NCBI GenBank assembly: GCA_033032865.1
Contig: JAWHQI010000229.1
Location: 2,380,501 to 2,444,500 of the forward strand
From: Dactylorhiza incarnata
Lineage: Eukaryota > Streptophyta > Magnoliopsida > Asparagales > Orchidaceae
Length of the DNA stretch: 64,000 bases
Reading direction: 5' to 3'
A program made the position numbers and the translations under genes. The notes beneath the pieces are model-generated. The model worked only from the letters and a program-made list of their open reading frames with translations. It searched no databases and was not told the DNA's origin. Shown in pieces: positions 54,828-64,000 of the stretch; the first letter of the stretch is position 1; each line of letters begins with the position of its first letter.

Positions 54828-54911
54828 TTTGATATCACTTTCCCTGCACTTTCCTGTTCAATAGTGAGTCTAGATGCCATGGATATCAGTGGAGAAGAAC
54901 ATCTTGATGTG
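54828..54911 (+). CDS. ERGIC3/Erv46-like protein, exon 3
   Basis: An 84-bp exon (28 codons, phase 0 at both ends) encoding FDITFPALSCSIVSLDAMDI followed by SGEEHLDV, a highly conserved luminal segment of ERGIC3/Erv46. The Cys here belongs to the conserved luminal cysteines of the family. Acceptor AAATGCAG, donor GTG|GTAAGC. It starts 463 bp after the right edge of the copia insertion. Confidence 0.9.
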
Positions 54912-55015
54912 GTAAGCTGTATGCATTTCTAGCCTTTGGCACCTTTATACCATTTGAATCATCTTTTCTAAAGCTTTTCTTAGTTAAACCTCTGTGTTTC
55001 CTTCTTGCAACCCAG

Positions 55016-55096
55016 AAACATGACATAATTAAAAGGAGAATTGATACAGTTGGCAATGTTATTGAAGTTAGACAAGATGGAATTGGCGCTCCAAAG
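55016..55096 (+). CDS. ERGIC3/Erv46-like protein, exon 4
   Basis: An 81-bp exon (27 codons, phase 0) encoding KHDIIKRRIDTVGNVIEVRQ followed by DGIGAPK, continuing the conserved family sequence. Acceptor CAACCCAG, donor AAG|GTTGTT. The intron before it is only 104 bp. Exons 1-4 give 127 residues of a protein that is about 385 residues long in plants. The expected next block, with the Cys-rich luminal motif, was not found in the rest of the window, so the remaining exons should lie beyond 64000 after an intron of more than 8.9 kb, or the gene is truncated. Confidence 0.9.
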
Positions 55097-57224
55097 GTTG
55101 TTTATCTGTTATCATGTTATATCTCTACAAATTCTTGTCAGCCCCTTCTGGGATCATTATTCAATTTTTTTACTCTAATTATTTAGTTTTGTTGATTATG
55201 TCCTATGCAAGAGTACTTGTATTATTTCAACAGAATATTTTACCGTTGTTTCTTTTTTGATCACCCTTACCAATAAATGGGAAAGCTGCAACTCGGGAAT
55301 GCCCAAATTGTGGCTTCAACTAGGGACATGCAAATAGCTGAATGTACACTGGATCAGTATTTGTTTTTTATACTCATTTTCCATTCTCGGTTCTTGTGTT
55401 TTAAATTTGTTGACATCATTTTTTTTCAATTGACAACCTCATTAATGTTAGTATCTTTTAGGTATTAAAATATCTGTTGACTTATTTTTGAATTCAAGAT
55501 ACTCGAACCAAAATGGCAAAGATAAATGGAAAGAAATTTATTACTCCTTATAGAAGGTATTGTCCATGCTTCTTTTGTTTGTGAAAACTGTTTTTGATTA
55601 CCGTTCTCTATTCTGTTCCAGGCTCTTTTAAACTCTTAATTAGTTACTTTTGTTCATAATTTTACCCTGGAAACTTGACTCTTGTTCTTCATACATGAAA
55701 TATAGTTTTAAGTTAATGGTATTGAAAATCTTGTTCCTTTAAAAAAGTGGAACGTAGCATGTGAGACATTTGCTCATACATCTCCTACTTGCACCTAATT
55801 TAAAGTTATGTTGTTAAATACTTAAATGTGACATTCAACATTAAATTCTAGGATAATAGGTTGTGAATTAAAGATTATAATGAAGTTGATCCTAGTTTTT
55901 ATGGTTCTCCAGGGCAAATGCACCTAGTTTTGATTTTCTTCCTCAGGTTTCACGCCTGTGACATATTTTGCTTTGGTATTTTCCTATGTAAAAAGACTAG
56001 ATGAATATTGTGATTGTTTCTTTGCTCAGATCTTTCGTAGTTTTTTTTTCAAAAAAATTCTTTTTGTTTTCGATATTAGTTTTTTTTTGTTCTCTATAAC
56101 CAACCATTCCTTTCATACTTTGGATATTTGTGATGATTACATAACCTGGTATCTATACACTTTTCATTAATATATTCTTATTTGGATGTTAACTTCTAGG
56201 TGTTTTCTTGGGGTTTAAGCCCTTTAATTTTGTTACAGTGTGTATAAAGGCTTTCTTTTAGGAACTAAGTTAATCATCTGTCTCCTTGTTAATCCTGCAC
56301 TCATAATGCAATATATTTTAGGGTTTAGGAGTCTTAATGAAAAATTGTGATTGCATGCGTAAAGTAGAAACATATGTGATTCATAGTTCACAAATCATTA
56401 GTCAAGCTATTGATTTTACTTAACATGCAAAATGATAGATAGAAGAAATATTTCGAAAAATATGATTTTGTGAGTTGAAATTTAAGAGCATTGAAAACCA
56501 TACATTAGTTTGAGATTATGCCACCGAACTTAACTATGCCTCGGTCACACGAGAACAAAAATCTAAAATTTAGAGAAAAAGATATGAGGATATAAAATTT
56601 AACTGAATCCTCATATTTGTTGTGGCATCATCAAATTCATCATAAGCGTCCAATTATATAAAATATAAAACTCACTTATAGTGTCATTGGTTGACTTTCC
56701 CATTTTCTATTAAAAACACGTGCATGGGAATTTGTGCTCTTTCCTTTAGTTTCCACTGTCTATATGACTTGTGATGAGGAAAATTCATCATAATATAAAT
56801 TGAAGTTTTCTCCTTTTGAATCCCCCCCCTCATGGATGTTGAGGATTCACATCTTACCTCGAGGATTCATCAACAAATGAAAGCTCGAGGATTCATCAAA
56901 AATGAAATCTCGAGGATTCATCAACAAATGAAAGCTTGAGGATTCATCAACAAATGAAAGCTCAAGGGTCCATGGTTTTTTATCTTTATTTTATTTTGCA
57001 ATTCACCTTCATCTTCTCGGTCCCATCACATCTATTTGGTATCGGAGAAAATTTCCTCCAGTTTTACTATTGATTTTATCTTCTTTCCCATTAAATTTCC
57101 CCTTTTATATATAGAGCCTATCCGCAAGCTTCTGTTTCGGGTACAATTAATGCAACCCTGCCATCCCATTTCCAAGAATACCGCCAACTCATCCCAGACG
57201 TACATTTCATATGCAATATAAAGC
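55097..57224 (+). other. Start of intron 4, no coding exon recognised
   Basis: AT-rich. A 26-bp tandem repeat (cgaggattcatcaacaaatg plus aaagct) of four copies lies at 56860-56964. No frame matches the next expected ERGIC3 block. Confidence 0.6.
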
Positions 57225-57229
57225 TAGCG

Positions 57230-59796
57230 TGTTATGGGCCTTGCGCCCAGTTATTGAGTGGATTTTTATTATGTTGTCTTTTGTGTTTTATTAACTATTG
57301 TTGTCTTATATTTATTAGGGAGTTAGAACTTAGGAGTTGTCATGATAGGTCTTGTGTCTTGTAAGTCATGGGTTGTATGGAATGAAGGCATCCATAAGTC
57401 TATTCTATTTCCTTATCTTATATGAGATTGTGGTATCTCTCTCTCTTTCCGAGTATATATCGCTTTGTCCGCCGCAGTTCCGACTCCATAGTATCCTCCA
57501 CCATCATCCCCATCTCGGGCCATCCTCCGGGAACTCTACTGACGTTCTACGACGAGCTCGTAACAACTTGGTATCCGAGCCATCCTTCCTCTGACACCAT
57601 ATTTCTCCTCCCCCACTTCCGCAAGTCCACTGCCCAAGCTTTACTTGTTCGCCGCACCACATGGGGACCTCGTTATGTACCCCTCTGGGTTTTCACGGGA
57701 AGACCCCACGTTCTACAGTCAACACCCCTAAGTCCTATTCTCGGCCTCGTCAGAGTTTCACGGGCCGGCATACACGTTTGGCACCAAGCCACCAACACCT
57801 CACTAGGAGTAATGACCTGTCATTGTTGCCCTCCAACGATTTCGTCTGCGTCGACTGCATCGCTCGTCGTCAACGTTGCTCCCAGTCGACACTGTCATCG
57901 ACTCCACATGGATCTTCCATCCCTTGCTCCTCGCTAGCACACGTCAAAGCCACGAGACTATTCCTTTCATCGCGCCGCCGACTACTTCCTCGGAATGAAG
58001 AGCTCGACTGCCATCCAGTCCAGCTCTACTTTAATTTCCTCTGTCCAGCTAGCGCAAGACTATCGAGTAGCTCTCCCCTTCTCTTGAGCCCAGTGCATCG
58101 GTTTATCAAAGCCCACGCTAGCAGTAACTTGCATTGAGCCTTGCGCTCACTCCGCCTGCAAAACTGCCCATTGTTCGGGTCCTGTGCTTGATGATTGCAA
58201 CCTATAATTTTGAGTAATTAATCACATCAAAGATTTTAATTCATTTTATTCAAAAGGGGTGGGGGGGGGGGGGTTCTTATTAAGTGGCCTCATAGGGAAG
58301 CGTCGCGGGTCTCGTGACCCCTCGAATATTCCAACTGCCTCAAGGGAATTGCACAGTCCAGTCACCCGCTCCTTATCTCGTGCACCCTCTATTTTATCTC
58401 TGTCGGTGATCCGCAATCATATAGAGGACTCATCCATCCAATAAGTACATATAGAGAAATGATGCAATCGTTCATGACAGCCATAGAAGCCCTGCTTCAG
58501 GAGGATGATGCACGTCACTGTGCAGACGTTGTCACACTCACCAATAAACTCAATGATCTGATAACCATCGTTCCAGTCGTTGTTGTCCCAGCATGTGACC
58601 AATCCAGTGGCAGCCAGACACGTATACAACACGTATACACCACGATCCACCGACCCTTGTACGCCCTTAAGTTTTTATGGTGCCACGCTGCATCAAGCTG
58701 AAATTCCCAATCTATGATGGGAAGATAGATCCTTTAGGTTAGCTAACCAGGTGCGAATAATTCTTCGGCCACCAACAAGCGCTGACAGTGGAATGGATTA
58801 GCCTAGCATCCTTCCACCTTCTCGACTCAACTCAGCTTTGGTTCGCTCATTTGCACGTCGATCAACATGGCTGACGTGGGAGGCCTTCAAGCAGCTCTGC
58901 AACATGCGATTTGGTCCTCCCATCCACAACAACCCCTTCGACACACTCACAACATTACGACAAACAAAGTTTGTGGATGCGTACCTGGAACAATTTCAGC
59001 TTCTTCTAAATCACGTTACAATGCCTCCAGAGATGCAGTTAACAATATTTACGACCGAGCTTTGCGAATGACTGCAAGTGGACGTGGAATTTTAGGCTCC
59101 TCGGGACTTGGTGGCTACTATAAGTTTAGCCAGATTGTGCGAATGTCGATTACAACCGGATCATGGTACATATATAACCCTGCATGTAGGGAATCAAAAC
59201 AAGCAAAACGCGGGTACACAAACTCCACGTTCATTGGTTTTCTCGTTCAAAAATGCCTGAATTTCGCACGAAAGGATTATGCTATAATTGTGATGAGCAT
59301 TATAATCGCGGACATCACCACAAGAGGCTCTTTTATCTGGATGTGGAGGACTCCGATGACGAGGGAATTGGGTGATGTCGACACCGAATTCGATCTCCCG
59401 TGAGCTTTAGGTCAAGCTCATTTTGAACAACGAGTGAGATGTTATGAGACTCGACTCACGCACAGTTACCGAGTGAATTTTTATTATGTTGTTTTTTGTA
59501 TTTTATTAACCATTGTTGTCTTGCATTTATTAGTTGTTGGGAGTTAGAAGTTAGGAGTTGTCATGATGAGTCTTGTGCCTTGTAAACCTATTTAAAGGCA
59601 TGAGTTGTATATAATGAAGGCTTCTAGAAGTTTAGTCTATTTTCTTGTCTTATACGAGATTGTGGTAGCTCTATCTTCGAGCACACCCTACTTAGGCAGT
59701 TGTGGTTTCAACTCCACAGTATTCTCCTCCACCATCACTCCCACCTCTTGCCATCCTTCGGCAACTCTACCGATGTTTTTCGGCGAGCCCGTAACA
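57230..59796 (+). mobile_element. Decayed gag-only Ty3 element (2567 bp)
   Basis: LTRs 57230-57565 and 59440-59796 (TGTTATG...CGTAACA) share structure throughout but have diverged with indels. The flanking bases are TAGCG (57225-57229) and TAGTG (59797-59801), four of five matching. The primer-binding site after the 5' LTR is CTTGGTATCCGAGCC, a mutated initiator-Met type. The interior holds gag remains only. A G-run with one T lies at about 58256-58273. Confidence 0.82.
58440..59375 (+). pseudogene. gag: Ty3-type gag remnant
   Basis: Pieces in different frames: at 58838-59071, LTWEAFKQLCNMRFGPP and TKFVDAYLEQFQLLLNHV (Gag domain); upstream, a GKIDPL-like segment at about 58720 interrupted by a stop; and at 59253-59375, GLCYNCDEHYNRGHHHKRLF, the zinc knuckle region, in which the final Cys is replaced by His. 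The gene is clearly dead. The type (CYNCDExYxRGH followed by RLFYL) is common in plant Ty3 Gag proteins. Confidence 0.75.
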
Positions 59797-59801
59797 TAGT
59801 G

Positions 59802-60024
59802 TCACTCTGTTTTGCAATTATCGTATTTCAATCACTCTTGTTTAAGCATTGTGAGGGCCATTTTGGTTATTTTGGTGATCACCTCTCATTGCCAAGGCAA
59901 GTGTTGGAATGCATTATGAAATGAATTAAATATCAATTTCTCTTCATATCTCTAGTTCTCTCCCTCTCTACCTTCATGACGGGATCACTTAGTTAGGATT
60001 CTCCCATTGCCAATCTCCCTCACA
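59802..60024. other. Spacer between two insertions, LTR-like
   Basis: The CT-rich end (ctctagttctctccctctctacc) and the join across the following insertion suggest the edge of an older LTR. No gene is seen. Confidence 0.3.
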
Positions 60025-60029
60025 CCCGA

Positions 60030-62329
60030 TGTAACACCTCTATCTAGTTCAACAACAATTCAAAATCCGGAGTGACACTCATGATATGAAGCAAACTAAG
60101 CAACAGTAAAAAAATATGGTACAGTAAAAGAAAGACAGTAATGTAACTAATTGGAGCTATGGTTAAATGCATACCTCAATATTTCCACCATAGCGTCAAC
60201 TAACATAAAACCAAAACTAAAACTGAAGGCTGAATTCAAAACAGAGTCTGGTACCTATCCGAGTCATCAAGTTCACATAAACTACATTTAAGAGACATTA
60301 AAATGTTATAAGACAAATGATGAAAATCAACTAAGATTGTGTAAGAATCTCGATAAATCATCCTAAGCTAATCTCCCGATCTATGTTCCCTGAATAGAAA
60401 AGTCTGATGATGGGATCAACCCACTACCGAGTAATAGACTTTTCTTCTTAATGACACTAAAACAACATAGGTAAATGTGTGTGAATATTTATACATGCAA
60501 CAACTAAACTTAGGGATCATGATTTCTAAACATGGTAACTATGCTTGCTTTGACATAAAATAAAACATAATAACATGAATCATATTTTCTATGCTTTATC
60601 ATATTCTGAATTCTAATCATAATGTAAATCATTGAAGTGTAGAGATTTTTGTGGACTGAGTTCTTTCTTAAAGTTGAGATGACTCAAAGTCATATTCTTT
60701 TAAGTTTTATATTTCATAGTTTACTAAGAACAATCTAGAGATTTGAGTCCTTAATGACAAACTAAAGTGCTCTGATGCAATTACAGGACACCGATTCACA
60801 TCTAGTTGTTTTCATGCGCAGAGGAATGGATCATCGACCACTGTTTGAGGTTCATATGGTCTACTACGTCCTATAATTATGATGGTGTGCGTCCATCGAT
60901 CATAAGAGAAAGCATCTCTCATGTCTTCTAACGATCTATACATCTAGTGGTCGGCATGTTAAACTAACAACGACATTTGTATAAGCCCATTCGTTTATGG
61001 AATAATCTTTTAAGTGGTTGGCATGTTAAATTAACAATGACATCCGTATAAGTCCATTAGTCTATGGAATAATTATTTAATCGGTCGGCATGTTCAACTA
61101 ATAGGACATCCACATAAGGCCACTAGTCTATGGAATAATAATTTAATTAATGTTTGCATTCTGTGTCTATATCGTGATTGTCTCTCTCAATACATATCAA
61201 AGCAAATAGTGATTCTTCATATATTTTAATATACTCATGTAATAGTTTTTTTTTGCATAAACATTCACTTAATAATTTAATGAGGTTCATTATCCAATAT
61301 GAATATTTTACTTGCTTTGAAATGCAATGCAACATTGAGTACGAACTTAGCCATAAATTCCATATCTATGCATAGAGTCACATGTATCTAAACTTAATAC
61401 TATTAACTTGTGATATGTCTAACCAAGACAAAGAAAATTTCTTAGCCAATGCTCGTAGATTCGATCCGACGACATGATTCTCTAGGTTGAATTGGAAACT
61501 ACGCAAAACCTTCTCCAACCTTCTCTACAAATTCTCTCTTCACCACCGGACAATTATTTTCTAAAATCATAGGAAGGGATAAATAATGAACATAAAAATT
61601 ATAGGAGTCAAAACCCTTCCTCCTAGGGTTTACAAACCCTAAACATGAATTTCAGTGACTTGAGGAAGAGAAACAAAAGGGTGGGAAGAACATGTAAGAG
61701 AAGATTTTTACCTTAACGACCGCCGTCTCCAATGGGGCAATTGACATAAGTGGTTTCCTGATGCAAGCACAAAAGAGCCAAGGCGGCTGCGGACTAACAT
61801 GAGGCACTTTCAGTACAACTTTCTTGATCTCTGAAACCAGACACACGAAAAATCAATAGTCATATGGTTGTCAGCTTCGTCATCGCAAGGTCTTGGAATG
61901 TCTGGAATGAAGTGAGAGGGTCGTCAGCGATAGGAATCACCGCTGACGCGTGCAGGAAGATGAGGAGTTGTGTCGCTGATTCCTCACCCACGCGCGGCGC
62001 TCGATTGGAGACGGAAACGAGGTTCGCGGCTGAAGAGTGCATAACCTAACATTTAACGTATACATGTATATATATGACTCAAATTAGATTTTCAATAATT
62101 ACAAGTAAACCATTATAGTCTAATTATCTTAACATGAAATGCTCTCGCGTGCTTTTAAATCGCGCCAATATTCACAACATTAATTTTTCCGCTAAATTAA
62201 AATATCGTATAACTTAGTTAACACGTAAAATTAAGAGTGATGTGCATATATACCTCGACCAGGCGACGACGCCGACAATGCGGACCTGAAAAATAAGTTT
62301 GTAAAATTAGTCAAATTTCAGATGTTACA
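60030..62329 (-). mobile_element. Large solo LTR (2300 bp) with perfect TSD
   Basis: Begins TGTAACACC and ends AGATGTTACA, flanked by CCCGA at 60025-60029 and 62330-62334. On the minus strand it starts TGTAACATCTG, a usual start of large Ty3 LTRs; no internal region or second LTR follows. A 60-codon minus frame at 61860-62042 and an adjoining frame at 61652-61846 look somewhat gene-like, and the latter has splice-like borders, but no family was recognised and they lie wholly inside the LTR. Confidence 0.85.
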
Positions 62330-62339
62330 CCCGACCGCA

Positions 62340-64000
62340 TCTGATGACCTTCCTCTCCGGTTCCACCATAGGGCCCTTCAATTCAAGGAAAGGGAACTCC
62401 AATACTCTCCACAAGTTTTCCCTCACTCAACCAGTCACGAGATCTCAATTCGAGGTGCGTAATAACTTGGTAGAATCATGCATTTCTAGTCGAAGTATGG
62501 AGAGGAGCTCCGACTGTGGTTGTGAAATGGCAAATAACCCTCTCGTGGATGATGTCGGAAGCAAAAGGACGTCCGCCACCGATTCAAGGAGCCCACATGT
62601 ACTCCACCTGAAAGTTGAAGTCCAACAACTTGCTCACCCAACACTACTATGGTATGGTGACGAGCCGCTACTCGAGGAGAAACTTCAATCTGAAGTGGTC
62701 CGTTTTGATCCAGAACGTCTAACCCCACAAATATGGTCTCCAATGCCACACTGCGTCGTCTTCCTAATGAATTTTGCAATCATATGTCTTTGTTGATGTA
62801 CGACCTCGCTCCCATTCCCCGAGGCATTGCACTCAATCTAAAATTCCTGTGTGAAGTTAGGAAGGCTAAGTACATAGGCAGTGACCAGTGCCTACTGAAG
62901 CGCTTTAAAGGCCATCGTGGTTGTTTCCCCCACACAAATGAGTTCTTCAGGAATGCAACCAATGGCTCCGCTATTGTACTGTAGGCTCTGATGAAGTGGT
63001 GGTGGTAGCCCTTGAGGCCTAGAAATCTGTGGAGCTCACATGGCTATTGCGATAGTGGCCACTCGGTCACACCCTGAATCTTCTCGGTCTATTGGGGTCT
63101 GTCGACACCTCCATATTATACGCGACATGCCCCAAATATGCCACTCTGTCAGTGTCGAAGGAACACTTATTGCGGTTCAAGAACCATTAATGATGTCGAA
63201 TGAGCTGTAACACCGAGTGCGGTTATTCGAGGTATTCTACCCAAGTCTTGCTGCATACCAAGATGTCATCGAAAAACAAAAGAACATGCTTTAAGAAGTT
63301 GTTGAATACCTCGTTCATCAGTGCTTGAAGGTTAATAGGGCATTGGTGGGCCCAAAGGGCATCACGAAGAACTCGAAGTGCTCGTGGTGGGTCGGGAAGA
63401 TGGTCTTCTCCACATCGGACGGGGTCATGCAACTCATTGAGAAGTTCCTCCACCACAGTAATCAGGAATATATATCTGACCGTCTTCACGTTTAGTTTGT
63501 GGTAGTCAACACAAAAATGTTATGTCTCATCCCTCTTGTGCACCAAAAGAACGGGGGATGAGAAGGGAGAATCGTAGTGTCTGATGGTGCCTTGCTAAAT
63601 CACAATGATGCACTGACGCTCAATCTAATCCATATGTAGGAAGCGGTACCAGTAGGGACTAACTAACACTTGTGCGGTGCTCGGTAAGAGACAAATGCGG
63701 TGATCCTGGTGGTGGGGTGACGGAAGACAGCGACATTGTAGCAACGTCTCGCCGAACTCTTGTAGCAACGACTCCATATTCATTCATCCAAGGAGGTTTG
63801 TCTCCAACTAAAAGGTCCCTGACGGTGTTGCGGGTGTGCTCCACTGTCATTACACTGTCTTGGATCTCAATTATACCCGCATTGTCCGACGATCGAAATC
63901 CCATGTCAAGAGCCCCAACGTACACAACCATCGAACTCCCAACATTGCCTCAAACCCCTTAAGACAATGACGAGAAAGGTGACCAGGAATTGGTGTCCCT
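62340..64000 (-). pseudogene. pol: Decayed Ty3 pol (protease end, RT, RNase H start), cut by window edge
   Basis: Read on the minus strand from the right edge: near 63900-63960, LGVRWLCTLGLLTWDF (end of the protease region); 63500-63570, PFSSPVLLVHKRD and FCVDYHKLN (RT motifs); 63223-63370, ALMNEVFNNFLKHVLLFFDD followed by ILVCSK (RT active site, with FFDD where YVDD or YxDD is usual); about 63120-63180, NKCSFDTDRVAYLGHV; 62790-62960, the connection to RNase H. Many stops and frameshifts separate these pieces. Below 62780 the identity is not clear. The rest of the element lies beyond 64000. Confidence 0.75.

Noticed and set aside
55277..55560. Possible further ERGIC3 exon
   Set aside because: The frames here do not match the expected Cys-rich block that follows exon 4, and no in-phase splice pair was found.
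1..64000. tRNA, rRNA and other structured RNA genes
   Set aside because: No cloverleaf-type A/B box sequences or rRNA segments were recognised. The only tRNA-like matches are primer-binding sites of LTR elements.

Overview
This window is nuclear DNA of a flowering plant, most likely one with a large, repeat-rich genome. It has spliced genes with GT-AG introns, a single-exon mTERF gene with an organelle-type N-terminus, and many LTR retrotransposons nested inside each other. The species cannot be named from the sequence. Only two host genes can be supported: an mTERF-family gene (minus strand, 7729-8907) and the first four coding exons of an ERGIC3/Erv46-type secretory pathway gene (plus strand, from 16582). 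The ERGIC3 gene appears to run off the right edge. Almost everything else is transposable-element DNA.

Layout: 1-577, leader and 5' LTR of an LTR element cut by the left edge. 578-2300, GC-rich LTR-like block with palindromic minisatellites. 2560-2960, 20-bp minisatellite. 4313-6503, complete gag-only LTR element (TR-GAG type) with perfect 5-bp target-site duplications (TSDs). 7729-8907, mTERF gene. 9960-10845, LTR fragment. 12830-13670, hAT-like AACCG-rich element. 13956-15040, solo LTR. 16582-16723, ERGIC3 exon 1.

Intron 1 (18.6 kb) holds four main insertions and a MITE-like element. They are an 8-kb, very young, non-autonomous Tat-type Ty3 element (17653-25699) whose pol is replaced by a 3-kb, 74-bp satellite array; a second gag-only fragment (about 25705-27470); a large LTR-like block (27705-29983); and a solo LTR inside a solo LTR (31393-33018). 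Exon 2 is at 35373-35446.

Intron 2 (19.4 kb) holds an old Ty3 element interrupted by a younger copy of its own family (37894-42534), a second, inverted copy of the MITE-like repeat, further LTR remnants, and a nearly complete but broken Ty1/copia element (49108-54360). Exons 3 and 4 (54828-54911 and 55016-55096) are separated by an ordinary 104-bp intron. The following intron holds another gag-only Ty3 element (57230-59796), a 2.3-kb solo LTR (60030-62329) and a decayed Ty3 pol (62340-64000).

How it fits together: if the ERGIC3 exons belong to one transcription unit, about 38 kb of transposon DNA must be removed to join the first 72 codons to the rest. At least four Ty3-type elements here carry gag (one also protease) but no reverse transcriptase or integrase, so they must depend on enzymes supplied elsewhere. 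Boundaries with TG...CA ends and matching TSDs were read directly from the sequence. Boundaries described as approximate were not.
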